A stretch of 27,564 nucleotides of DNA from Chara braunii (GCA_003427395.1 BFEA01000382.1:1179220-1206783); one strand, 5' to 3'. Positions 10,257 to 20,425 are shown, counted from the stretch's first letter. Notes: a model not told the origin generated them from the sequence alone. Program-made: numbers and translations.

Positions 10257-10925
10257 TCACACAGATCGTATTAATATGTCCATTACGTACTATATCTGAT
10301 TCAAGTCGATAGCCTTAGAATATCGTTTTCAAGTGTTATCTGCCGAGGGTCAAGTCAATTTCAATTATAGCCTAAGGACTTTGACGATGATTTTGACAAT
10401 GTGTAATTTTAAGAGTTCATAGAGTCTGACGCACCATTGAGCTGATGTAAGTGGCACTGCTTTGCTTTTAATATAATTGGACTTTTGCATTAAATTTTCC
10501 TTCCACGGTCTCCATACGAAGGGTGTTGTTATAGTTTGAAGCAACTTAAGGTCTTGGACTTGGGAGTTGCGCTTTGTTTGAATTTGTTAACTTCCTGTAG
10601 AGGGTCTTACAAATTTCGCAATTCTTTCCTTCGCATATGATGTCGTTCTTTTCGTGTATATTCTAATTATTTCGACACTTCTCTGCTCAAGGTTTACATT
10701 GTACCGAAATATTAAAATCCTCTTATTTGTTCTACAATTTACCTTTCTTTCGGTTACTTTCTTAATCCTCAATTTACAAAAACGTTGTTGCATCAAAGAG
10801 GAATGACCTGTGAAATCCTCTTCTTTTATTTTACAATTTACCTTTTTTTCGGTTACTTTGTTAATTTTATTTGTTCACTTTTTACAAAACAGTTCATTTT
10901 TAACGAAAACGCCGTTCTTACTTAT
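10257..10925. other. AT-rich gene-free stretch
   Basis: No credible ORF is visible. The sequence is T-rich on the plus strand, with runs of T and A. It is compositionally unlike the pyrimidine-rich, more GC-rich DNA that begins near 10.93 kb, so a boundary between two elements is likely at its right end. Confidence 0.45.
10715..10865. repeat. Two-copy tandem repeat of about 98 bp
   Basis: A segment of about 52 bp starting with AAATCCTCTT at 10715 recurs at 10813 and ends at 10766 and 10865. Both copies contain ACAATTTACCTTT and TTTCGGTTACTTT. They differ by a few substitutions and one indel. It may be subterminal repeat DNA of the element on its left. Confidence 0.85.
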
Positions 10926-11022
10926 TTCATCCATTCTTCGACCCTTACCCGGGCAACTCCCTGGTCCTTAACTCGATATCCTTTCCCATTTTTATCCCCT
11001 CCCTTTTTTCTTGTTTCTTTTA

Positions 11023-11792
11023 TCATCTTGCCCCTACTCTCATCGGCTCATACAACCGGTACAGGTCATCTACGTAAGTCATTCCTCGGCTTACCTCTCG
11101 TCGAACAACGCCCCATAGAACCTCGTCGCTAACAACCGGAGCCCTTGGTCTGGTGGTAAATACGGCGCGTAGGATTCGTAATACTTCATACCTCTGCTCA
11201 CCGCTAAGCGACCCCATTTCTAGGACGGCCCAATAATACTCTCGGTGGACCACCGCGTCTTCAAACGTCAGGTCGGCGAGGTCGGCTACAACCCACCTCA
11301 CAAGCTCCAGCCCGCCTAGCCTTCCTAGTAAAAAGGGCGGCTTTCTTATCCGAATGTTCTCACTAGGCAAATGAAAACTCCCGGCCATGGCTACTCTAAG
11401 GTTCGCCGTCACGTCATCAACTTCCTGGTCCGCAAATTCAAACCCCGCCTACCACACTAGCTGCCATGCCCCCTCGAACATACTTAACGGATCTTCCCCT
11501 GACGCCAACAAGACTCTAAATGCCCGCCACCCATCCTCGGATATATACAGCTATCCTTCCGCACGCACATGTGCCCGTGGGTCCGAGTTCCACTCGCCAT
11601 TTTCACCCGCGCGCCATTCAACCCTTGCACCAGGTAAACTGTGTCTTCCATGAGCTCGACCCCGACCCAGTCCACCACAGGGCGCCGGCCCTCGCTCGTG
11701 CCGGGCAGGCTGATTTCTATCCCGCCAGTCACATCCCTTGGCGGCTCAATGCCCAGCGGGCGGTTATCAAGGAACGTCCTTCTTTGTGCCAT
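11023..11792 (-). pseudogene. Unknown tandem family, copy C
   Basis: The third unit read on the minus strand. It has no recognised family. The N-terminal part (11792-11590) has GGIEISLPG then DWVGVELMEDTVYLVQGL. After a frameshift near 11.59 kb comes LYISEDGWRAFRVLLASGEDP, and the C-terminal part (ORF from 11412) has RVAMAGSFHLPSENI, EMGSLSGEQRYEVLRIL and VVRREVSRGMTYVDDL. The same order of blocks occurs in copies B and A, which is why I treat it as one unit of about 255 codons. Two TAG stops lie in the middle part. Predicted shape: a beta-rich front half and a helical back half. The function is unknown. Confidence 0.6.
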
Positions 11793-12005
11793 CGCGCGCC
11801 TATCTTCGGTCTTTTACTTCCGCAATCCGTAATGATCCCTACAGTGGCCGGACATCCCACCCCTTGCTCAGCTTTTTTACGCCTGGCTGACCCGCATAGT
11901 ACATATACCCTCTCACCTATGCTTCCCCCTAATTTCTCCCTCCCCCTCTTTTTTTCTCCCCTTATCCCCCTAACTTATTCCATTAGCTCGAGTTTTTCCC
12001 GTTCT

Positions 12006-12820
12006 TAATCGAGCCACAGTACTTCGAACAATTTAAACACATCATCATTCACGTAACAAGGTGTCGCTGCTACCTCCCGGCGGATTATGGCATCCCTGAT
12101 TTCCGGGGCTACCTCTAACCGATCGTTCCTTTCTATGTCCAAAATAATGAGGACCTCCCATGCTCTGTCGCCATGGAAGGGCCCAAATTTCAGCGCAAAA
12201 AAATTCCGTCAGCCATGCGCAATTCACGTGTATCCGTCTCATAGTGCTGGCCACCTCCGTGACGTGGTCAAAACCCCCAAACAAGTCAACCATGAACTCC
12301 GGTACCCAAGCCTTGATTTGTAGGCAGGGGGGTCTAAACTCCTTCCATCCCCCCATCGCGACCTTACTACTGACCACATCCCATCCATTGTTGGCAAATT
12401 TCTCCCCCTTTCGAGCCCTTGCCTCGACGTCCCCCAGAAGCCACATCGGGTTCTGCCCTGCCGCAAGCGTGGTGCAAAACAAGTGCCATCCATGTTCCGA
12501 GAGGATGACCGTCCCGATCGATTCCACCCTTCCTTCCACGATCTCCTCTCATCCTTCCTCTTCTCTTAGCGGGTTCCAGACACGTTCTATCCATAGGTAT
12601 GACAGTTCTGGTACAATTTCAAGTCCTACCCAGTCACACGTGGTCCCTCTCCATTCATTATCTGCTGGTATAGACATTTCCACTCCCCCTTCGATTCGTT
12701 TCGGTTCCCACCCTTTGAATGTGCAGTCCCTTACCTGGAGCTCCCGACCATCGTTCCCTACCTGCACATAGTCGACCACCCATTTCCCCGGGTTAGCCCC
12801 CCCCTTCAAAAGTCCCAATA
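12006..12820 (-). pseudogene. Unknown tandem family, copy B (best preserved)
   Basis: The middle unit. It reads in one frame from 12820 to about 12200 with a single TGA near 12547. Blocks are GGVEMSIPADNEW, CDWVGLEIVPELSYLWIERVW, GTVILSEHGWHLF, LAAGQNPMWLLGD and KVAMGGWKEFRPP. At an A/T homopolymer near 12200 the frame shifts. Read in the shifted frame, the sequence continues with FFALKFGPFHGDRAWEVLII and IIRREVAATPCYVNDDVFKL, matching copies A and C. Without that one indel and the stop the unit would be about 270 codons. No signal peptide or membrane segment is obvious. The function is unknown. Confidence 0.65.
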
Positions 12821-13648
12821 CTCTATCTCGTCATCGTTCCTGTCATCACTGAAATCATCCTCCTCGTCAAAAAACAAGTCCTTCAGTCGTTCGAAGAAGG
12901 TCTCCCCCACCGCCACATTTCGATAGACTATCCGCCAATGCACTGGGCTAGGGACAAAGGCATCGTCCGTGCTGAGGAGGTTCAATATCTNCCCCCACCG
13001 CCACATTTCGATAGACTATCCGCCAATGCACTGGGCTAGGGACAAAGGCATCGTCCGTGCTGAGGAGGTTCAATATCTCAGCCAGTTACCTTCGAACGGC
13101 CCCATTTCTGCCGACAATCTAAAGAAGTCCTGTCGAGCGCACTGGTACAACCTCAAGTGTGCCATCGACCGGCATATTTGTTCCAATCTCTCCCTGGTCT
13201 CGAAGACCGCGTCCACCAAAAATGGAGGTAGCACGCACCTCATTGTCCTGAGAGGCCGTCTCATGTTTCCCCTATCCCCGAGCTCCACTCGCACCTCTAC
13301 TTTATCCATTTCCATTTCCGGTCATTGACATACCACCCATACCACTTCTTGTTCCGCTTATCTAAACAACTGGTTCGGTGCCGTTCCCAGTACTAATCCT
13401 ATTACCATTGCATTTTCTATCTCCTGGGATAGGTAGACCCACCCGCGGGCTTTCACCGTCCCCCGAAATTCTAAGTTCATCAAGCTCGGCGACAGTCTCA
13501 TCAGGCTGACCTTAGTCCAGATTGTCTCTATCCAGAGGAACGTGTCCTTTTCGTCCAGCATCACAGTTTGGTTGGTTGGCTCCAGGTCTGTCCACGTTCC
13601 TTCTTCCGGGAGGACGACAAATACCCCCTCCTTTACGTCTATTGGCAT
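12806..13648 (-). pseudogene. Unknown tandem family, copy A
   Basis: The first unit on the minus strand. From ATG 13648 it reads EGVFVVLPEEGTWTDLEP, DTFLWIETIW, FRGTVKARGWVYLS, then two stops near 13.33-13.36 kb. It continues in the same frame as VEVRVELGDRGNMRRPL, DFFRLSAEMGPFEGNWL and, after a shift near 13.07 kb, EILNLLSTDDAFVPS and WRIVYRNVAVGETFFERL. It ends with an acidic tail (FFDEEDDFSDD) that runs up to copy B. An 87-bp assembly duplication around an N lies inside its C-terminal part and adds its own frameshift. The block order matches copies B and C. The function is unknown. Confidence 0.6.
12904..13078. repeat. Exact 87-bp duplication flanking a single N (assembly artefact)
   Basis: Bases 12904-12990 are repeated exactly at 12992-13078, with one N at 12991 between them. 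A perfect duplication separated by a one-base gap is the usual mark of two contigs whose overlapping ends were joined without merging. The duplicated stretch falls inside copy A of the unknown tandem family. Confidence 0.93.
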
Positions 13649-13719
13649 TTCCGGATCAGTAGAATGGGCAGGAGACGAGAACCACCGCGTCGTTCCGTTT
13701 TTCCGGCTCCGATCCTGTT

Positions 13720-15340
13720 TTCATAAGAGAGCACCACACGGTCCCCTCTTGGTCAGACTGTCTCCCTGTCTAGATGAGAATTGTTTTTCAGACCCCTCAT
13801 CCGGGTCTCCCTAACCTTCCCTACCCATTTCCCAGAGGTCGCTACCCCGTCGCACCCCCAATTGACCACCACCAGCCGACATTCCTTTCTCTTGGTTCAT
13901 TTTCTTCCGACTCCTATCCATGCTTACTCACATCTTTTCTCACTCGTGCGGACTTAGATAGGGGGCGATAATAGACTTAGAAGCTCAGTTTCCAGCCCAA
14001 CATCCTCAAGCAAACTTTACAGAGGGAGACACAAAAGAAGAAAATCAGGCAAGCTTCGTACATGGGCCGGTCATCTCCTCACCGGCCTTTCCCCAAAAGT
14101 GGTCTCTCCACTGTTACTATCGGCAGAGTTTTATCCCGTACCTCAAACACAGCTCAACCGTCGCGAGCGCGGTACCCAGACTCCAATGAAGGGTCACCCT
14201 CACCTTCTTGCCCAGAATACCCCATCCCGTATTGCCGCTTTTGCACACCCCCGTTGGTACTGGAATTACCCCTGCATATCTCGGTTGGGACGAAAGTCAG
14301 TCGTCCGGGCATTCATTTCCATCGGTCCAACAAGGAACAACCTTTCCCAAACCAAGCTACGAGAAGCTACTAATAGTCTCCGAGGCTCCGTCTTTGTCCG
14401 CATGCAGTGGTACTCCCCCCGCCAGCCAACAGGCTAAGCCCCGCCTGAGGAGACGTTTCGCACCCCGCCCAACAGATCATCGAGCCAAAGCCCGTCACCG
14501 CTCGAACGAGAATGCTACTAATCACCCGGCGTGACAAACTCCCGTCTGACAGCTCGGTAGCCTGACCTCCGCACACGAACACACGAGAGCCTACAAAAAG
14601 AGAGCGGCGTTTCACAACCCGCACCGACCGGTACAGACCCCTCCTTTCCTTCCGAAAGGAAGGACGCTCAAATCCCCATCATGCAAGCATAAGTCCCAAG
14701 TGGAACACACATAATACAACTGCCTTTCCCTTGGTGCAACCAGCGCTTCCTACCCATACCTTACAATTTTTCTCTCAGGACCGTGTGTGCCACTCACACC
14801 TAATTTCCATACACAGTGTCCAGTTCCCTCTCGTGAGCATCTTCAAATGTGAGCTAGTTTTCTTTGGAGTCTAGCAACTCCCTTCATTCCCTTATCTTCG
14901 CTTGTGTGTTCGTTCATAGAGCAGGATTGTTCCTTCTCGATTACCCGTTTTGTTCATGTGAGGTTCCTTCAAGCATTTCAAGTGTAGTGCAAGGAACCCG
15001 CTGGGCTCCGAAGAAGAGAGAAGAAGACACCCATGTCGGTCGGATCACTCCGCCTCAGGATTTTCATCGGAAACCGGACTAACCCAGAATTTCAACCGCC
15101 TGCCAGGTAACCAGAGCCCTTCTTTCACACGAAGAGGAAGGGTCGACTTGCGGCTTGCCCAAGGCTTCCCCGGATTGACGAACATCAACCCGAAAGAAGG
15201 AGGACTACAGTCACCTCCCAAGGAGGCGGCTAATCAAGTGTGCAACATGCATGTTATTCCTCCAGGCATGGCCTTGCTGTGCGCACTCGTGGTTAATAGA
15301 CCCCAGAAAATACGCCGAATTGGATAGCGAAGCTTGTTAG
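13720..15340. other. Gene-free region with small hairpins
   Basis: There are several overlapping short frames but none with recognisable protein features. Up to about 14.05 kb the DNA keeps the pyrimidine-rich plus strand of the preceding units. Two perfect hairpins are visible: GGCCGGT/ACCGGCC at 14065-14087, and a 7-bp stem with a GAAA loop at 14647-14664. No LTR, tRNA or promoter was recognised. Confidence 0.45.
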
Positions 15341-15350
15341 CAAACTGTTA

Positions 15351-15441
15351 GCGAATTCGTGGTTTTTAAACCTGAATTTGTGCTTTGTGTTGGTGAAGAC
15401 GGAATCCATGTTTGCGAATTCGTAGTTTTGAAACCCGAAAT
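15351..15441. repeat. Short direct repeat at 63-bp offset before the satellite
   Basis: The sequence GCGAATTCGT followed by a GTTTT/AAACC stretch occurs at 15351 and again at 15414 with a few changes. It lies just left of the satellite array and may be a diverged relative of its flank. Confidence 0.6.
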
Positions 15442-15476
15442 GTCAATTAATGTGATCAAAAACGCTCTAAAGCCAA

Positions 15477-16404
15477 CTTAGTGTTCTTCGAAGTTATATC
15501 CGGACGTGCGTTTGGGATTTCGGTACCGAAATGAAACTTCCGGATTTCGGGATTTTCCTTAGCTGTTTCTCGAAATTATATCCGGACGTACGTTCGGGAT
15601 CGCACTTCGGGATTTCGGTACCGAAATCACATGTCAGGATTTTGGGATTGTACTTAGTCTTTTCTCGAAGTTATATTCAGAAGTACGTTCGGGATTTCGC
15701 TACCGAAATCGCACTTCGGGATTTCGGGATTTTACTTAACCGTTTCTCGAAGTTATATCCACACGTGCGTTCGGGATCTCGTTACCGAAATCGCACTTCG
15801 GGATTTCGAGATTTTACTTAACCGTTTCTCGAAATTATATCTGAACGTACGTTCAGGATTTTGCTACCGAAATCGCACTTCAGGATTTCAGAATTTTACT
15901 TAGCCGTTTCTTGAAGTTATATTCGGACGTACGTTCGGGATTTCGCTACCGAAATCGCACCGGGATTTCGGGATTTTACTTAGCCATTTCTCGAAGTTAT
16001 ATCCACACGTGCGTTCAAGATTTCATTACCGAAATTGCACTTCGGGATTTCGGGATTTTACCTAGTCGTTTCTCGAAGTTATATCTGGACATACATTCAG
16101 GATTTCCCTACGGAAATCGCACTTCAGGATTTCGGGATCTTGCTTAGTCGTATCTCGAAGTTATATCCACATGTGCGTTTGGGATTTTGTTACCGAAATT
16201 GCACTTTGAGATTTTGGGATTTTACTTGGCCGTTTCTCAAAATTATATTCGGACATAGATTCGGGATTTCACTACCAAAATCGCACTTCGGGATTTCGAG
16301 ATTTTACTTGGCCGTTTGTCGAAGTTATATCCGGACGTGTGTTCGGAATTTCGCTACCGAAATCGCACTTCGGGATTTCAGGATTTAACTTAGTCGTTTC
16401 TCGA
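15477..16404. repeat. About 81-bp satellite array, about 11 copies
   Basis: The landmark CGAAGTTATATCC (with variants) recurs near 15490, 15573, 15665, 15750, 15831, 15912, 15993, 16075, 16157, 16238 and 16320. Most intervals are 81-82 bp, with some a little longer in the first copies. Each unit has an AT-rich inverted-repeat core; in the first copy it is a perfect 16-bp palindrome, ATTTCGGTACCGAAAT, at 15517-15532. Because 81 is a multiple of three, long stretches read open on the plus strand as 27-residue repeats (for example 15531-15821 and 16035-16388). I take these as a by-product of the period, not genes. The last unit is cut by an ATT microsatellite. Confidence 0.93.
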
Positions 16405-16453
<49 letters not shown>

Positions 16454-16455
16454 TT
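16405..16455. repeat. (ATT)n microsatellite, likely LINE 3' tail
   Basis: About 15 uninterrupted ATT units flanked by TTTT on both sides. It abuts the satellite unit, which is broken in the middle of its TTTCTCGA segment. Read on the minus strand it is an (AAT)n tract at the 3' end of the LINE remnant. Confidence 0.9.
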
Positions 16456-16945
16456 GAGAAAACACACGTGGGTTGGTATTACTCAATGTGGTAGGGGCAT
16501 CATTGAGTAGTATCAACCCTGTGGCTCCATTCTATTGGTGGGGAGCAGCACCTGCTGAGAAACGGGCTCAGCGTCCCAGAGTACAAGGCAAGGAAGAGCG
16601 AAGACAAAAGACAAGGAGTAGGGCAACAACGCTTGCGGCAGGGCTAGGCCAGGGGTACATTTCGAGTTGTCATCGCGTCTGGGGCTCCTTCTGTCGGGAG
16701 GCGTCAACACCCAGTCACAGAAAGAGACCCCGGAGTTTGGACAACCCGCGACGCCCAAGGCCGAGCCCCTCGCTCCCCCCTATGAGGAGACGAACTCAAT
16801 CAATTTGTTTCCATGGACCATTTGTCCCAATCTCTCACAGTCGCTACTCTCTGTACCAAGTCCCTATCTCTCACCCTCAGTATCTAGCAATTATCTGTCA
16901 GGTTGGCGTATTGCATAACAGTTATTTACTGTCGAGCATTATGTA

Positions 16946-17288
16946 CCCCTACTACTGTTTTGCCACAATTCTCCTCCTGAGGGGCAGATCTGTCTACCAC
17001 AGGTCCTTACCCTTAACGTCTAAGCCGGTATGCACGAAGCATGGTTGATACCTACCTCGACAAGCTAGTTTAAGCTCACTACTCTCTGTGCCAGGGTCTC
17101 TAATACTTCTTTTCCCCCCTACTACTGTTTACCACAGTTCTCCCCCTGTGGGTCAGATCTGTTTACTAGAGATCCTTATCCTTAAAGTATCAGCCGGTAT
17201 GCCCGAAGCATGGTTGATACCTACCTTGACAAGCTGATTTAACGGCACTACTCTCTGTGCCAGGGTCTTTAATACTTCTTTTCCCAGT
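16946..17288. repeat. Two-copy tandem repeat of about 169 bp in LINE 3' region
   Basis: Copy 1 (about 16946-17115) and copy 2 (about 17116-17288) share CCCCTACTACTGTTT, a CAGATCTGT block, GCATGGTTGATACCTACC and CTCTGTGCCAGGGTCT. Partial matches occur on both sides (ACTCTCTGTACCA near 16850 and GCGTGGTTGATGCTTACC near 17305), so the array was probably longer. It lies between the LINE coding end and its microsatellite tail. Confidence 0.88.
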
Positions 17289-17376
17289 TCCAAGGCAGCG
17301 CACCAGGCGTGGTTGATGCTTACCACTCCGGACCAATTTAGCCTGTCCCTACCCACTGCCAATTGCCCGGCTGCTC

Positions 17377-19020
17377 CTAGAGGACCAGCAGTTTTCCGTA
17401 AGGTGCCCACGTTCGTCTAACAGACGGCCATGTAGTACAAGACTTCCTCTCGATATTTGCCGAGACTGTCGTTCTAAGGTTTGCTAATGCAAGCGCTCGG
17501 AGTGCTGCGAAGGTAGGGGTCCGTTGCTGAAAAATCAGGGTCGTGCGAAGCGCCCATACCGCACCCAGGAATGCTGCTCTGACGGTGTCAATCGCGTATG
17601 CTCGATCAGGATCGATGCGATGGGACAGCACGTGTGGGCCAATCAGGAGGCAAGCTTCCCAGACGTCCCGGGGCATCGCGCCGCAGTCGCCCCCAATCTC
17701 CTGTCTCCACCATTCCCAGAAGGCTCTTCGGGGTGGGCAACGAAACCAAATGTGGGGCATATCCTGAAGGGCGTCTCCGCAGTGCGGACATGTGGCATCC
17801 GATCTTTTCGTGCGTTTGGCCAGGAACTGTCTCGTCGGAAGGGCCCGATGGATGCTGAGCCAGAGCAGACCCACATGCTTCGGATCCGGCAGGGCTTGTA
17901 GACGCAGATTCATGTCTCTCCAGGCTTTAGGCGTCCATCCCTTAGTGAATCCCTCTGTCAGCCACCCCCTTTTGGCCCAGCGGAGCTTAAGCTCTCGATC
18001 AATTTGGTAGGGGATCACCAATGATCGATATATAACTTTGGTGTGGACTTGATGCAGGGGGAATGAGCGTCGTTGTAAGCCCTGGTGCTTCAAGGTCCAC
18101 GTCGTAGGATCCAGTGAGAGTTGTGATGGACGCATGTGTGGCTGGAACAGACGATGGGTTCTCTGAGAGGCACCTCTCTTATCCGTCAGGACAGTGGCCG
18201 ACCTCACCAAGTCTGCTGGCATACAACCATCCCTTTCCGGAGTTCTCTGGAGTGGTTCTCCAACCAGTCCGTCGGGAGAGGAGCTCTCCCAGGCCTCCAC
18301 CCGTAGCCACGAGCCGTAGATAGGTGTACAGACTCGGAAGATTACCCTGTAAGGGCCGTCCTCAGTCTTGACCACCCACTCCCGGGGCAGCCTAATGTCT
18401 GCTCGCAGCGCCCTGATCCATTCGGTTGGGATGGCCCGTCGGATGGTTGCGAGTCGGGATCTTTTTGCAGTTTGGCCCTCCAACAACCTGAGGACGATCG
18501 CCTCGTCTTTCCAATCCTTCTCCGCCCGGTCCCAAAGATCAGCCACCCTGGCCACCCCCGCGTGAAGCCATGCCTTACCAAACGCTCCCTTTTCTCCTGC
18601 CCACAGGAAGGTCGTTCCTAACAGGTCGCAAATACCAGGATTGTCAAATATGGGTTGTTGGAGTATCTAGTCCACTGTCTGCGGAGATCGCAGCTGCAGT
18701 GGGGCCAGCTTCCACCATTGCATAAGGGTCGGCGTCCATAAGGCGCGCCGCTTGAGATTTATCAGAAGCTGAGGCTGCAACAGCGCCGTTTAAACTTCTG
18801 CCGGGTCCAACCTAATGGCGTCGGCCATGGTCTGAAGCGTCAACATTTTTCAAGGGGCATTGTCGTCTTCTATGAGGAGCCAGATAATGGTGCGAAGATG
18901 AAGGGCGCTGATCTGAAGCGTAGGGTCGATAAGGCCCTAGCCTCCCTTTACTCGTGGTTGGATGAGTTTTTGCCACGAAATCGGATAGATCGCATGCCGA
19001 CGCTCTGTAATCCCTAGCGG
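17377..19020 (-). pseudogene. LINE ORF2 C-terminal region with zf-RVT domain
   Basis: The longest clean frame is 392 codons (18555-17377). It includes LWLSIHRALPTRQFLAKR followed by CPHCGDALQDMPHIWFRC, the Cys-Cys-His-Cys zinc motif (zf-RVT) near the C-terminus of plant LINE ORF2 proteins. Reading the same frame upstream to about 19.02 kb gives WQKLIQPRVKGG and GLIDPTLQ, with the conserved GGLGL block broken by a TAG, and further stops (TGA, TAA, TAG) before 18555. The domain is thought to bind element RNA. The protein ends at 17377 and is not truncated at that end. Confidence 0.85.
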
Positions 19021-19935
19021 GAACAGGGCTAGGGGAGGAAAGCGCTCCAGCATACCAAAGCAGCGATGATGTGGCCGCGTTCACCAGCAGGGCTCTACCG
19101 AAAACCCCTGTGCTCAAGGTTCTCCCACAGAGTGCAAGGCGTACGACAACTTTGGCCATAAGGGTCTCCATTTGGCTGCCTTCGGTTAGCGCTTCTGGCA
19201 TAGCGATGCCCAGTTACGTTGAGGATTCGGTCATAGCCTAGACCTTCATGCCTTCAAACGGGGGGGCTGCCGCAATTTTCGGGAACAAGACAAGGTACTT
19301 ATGCCAATTTAATCTCGCACCGGCATGTCGTTCAAACGTGGAGATCTGAGTCCTAAGCGCTTGCACACTATGCCTTTCCAAAATGGTGACCGCTCCAATG
19401 TCGTCGGCAAATCCCGAGCTCTTGAGCTATTTGCCTTGTGGTAGTCTAAGACCGACGAGCGCCACATCTGCTCTGAACATATCATGGAGGTGCTCTATGT
19501 ACATGATGTAGAGAGCAGGGGATAGGGGGCACCCCTTACGTACCGACCTAGTCACATTGATCGGATCTGTGAGATATCCATTAATAAGTAAGCGGGATTG
19601 TGCGCTTCCCAACAGCGACCGAATCGCAGCCCGGAACATCGGGCTGATGCCACGTCCCTTCATACTTTCTAATAGGAAGGGCCACGAGACTCTGTCATAT
19701 GCTTTCTCGAAATCTAATAATACAAAGGCCGCCTGCGGGAATTGTCGGGGGGCATGCCATAATATCTGTCGCGCTAGCAGGACACTCGTATGAATGCGTC
19801 TACCCAGGACGAAGCCTGTCTGAGTACTATCTATCAATAGTGGCAGGCAGGTCGACAAGCGGTTCGCAAGGATCTTTGCGAGCACCTTGTAGGCGGCCGA
19901 CAGAAGCGATACAGGGAGGGAAGGACACTGCGTAG
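19021..19935 (-). pseudogene. LINE reverse transcriptase domain
   Basis: One frame can be followed through three stops. It contains TQTGFVLGRRIHTSVLL, motif A FVLLDFEKAYDRVSW, motif B region SVRKGCPLSPALY, and the catalytic box SSGFADDIGAV (FADD, family F/YxDD). It then has the thumb block GRTLSTGVFGRALLVNAA. A TAG at 19427-19429 lies just before FADD, and a TAG and a TAA lie near 19.2 kb. A frameshift near 19.02 kb leads into the C-terminal part. The enzyme would prime reverse transcription on nicked target DNA. The active-site aspartates remain. Confidence 0.9.
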
Positions 19936-20404
19936 TGGTTAAGGGTTGTGAGACCTAGTGGACATAACAATTATAATGCCAAAAAGGCTGAGGCACTAGA
20001 AAAATGGTCATTAGACAGAGGGGGAACAAATATACTTCCAAAAAGGTTGAGGGGTTCGAAAAGGGTTTATTAGTTACAAGGGTGAGGAAAGGGGGAGGGC
20101 ATGCCTGTTTGGAGGGAGCGAGGGGAGAGAAGTTGCTCTAGCGGGTCATTGACTCCTGAGGGGGGAAGTTGCAACTTGGTGCGGTTCGCCTCTCGACAAC
20201 TTCCCTCCTCAGGGGGTGAGGACCCGATTCCAGTAACTTCTCGAGCTGTCGCAACTCAGGGTGCTGACCGGGGTTGATACCTCCAAAAAACCTCAAATGC
20301 TGTCTTGTCTGTCTGTTCTTTTTCACAGTTTGTACTTGCTTGCCGGTGATAAGTAACCGGACTATTGCCCCCCATAATAGAAGGGGTATGTGTGTGTGTG
20401 AGTT
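19936..20404. other. Gene-free stretch between LINE and rDNA fragment
   Basis: No gene is recognised. It has an imperfect pair of AATGCCAAAAAGGCTGAGG and ACTTCCAAAAAGGTTGAGG (near 19976 and 20034), and a short TG run at its right end. The plus strand could be the 3' end of a poly(A)-tailed retroelement, since an A run follows directly, but no coding part supports this. Confidence 0.4.
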
Positions 20405-20425
20405 AAAAAAAAAAAAAAAAAAAAA
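20405..20425 (+). repeat. Poly(A) run of 21 abutting 18S sequence
   Basis: Twenty-one consecutive A bases end exactly where 18S similarity begins (TGCGAATGACTCATTAAATC). It may be the tail of a retroelement inserted in rDNA, or the place where an assembler joined unrelated contigs. Confidence 0.9.

Larger units (their letters stand above)
16405..19935 (-). mobile_element. Non-LTR retrotransposon (LINE), 5'-truncated
   Basis: On the minus strand from 19935 leftwards there is a LINE reverse transcriptase, then a zf-RVT C-terminal domain, then about 0.9 kb of non-coding DNA, then an (AAT)n tail. The endonuclease and ORF1 are absent. The coding similarity starts abruptly at a block reading LLSAAYKVLAKILANRL, which is typical of 5' truncation during target-primed reverse transcription. 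Stops and at least one frameshift show it is dead. The tail sits inside the 81-bp satellite, but satellite sequence is not visible on the other side. Confidence 0.85.

Noticed and set aside
15531-16388. Repeat-peptide ORFs on the plus strand
   Set aside because: They follow from an 81-bp period in a satellite. No start context, domain or codon preference suggests a gene.
15477-16404. CRISPR-like regular spacing
   Set aside because: There are no unique spacers between conserved repeats; the whole 81-bp unit repeats and diverges, which is satellite behaviour in nuclear DNA.
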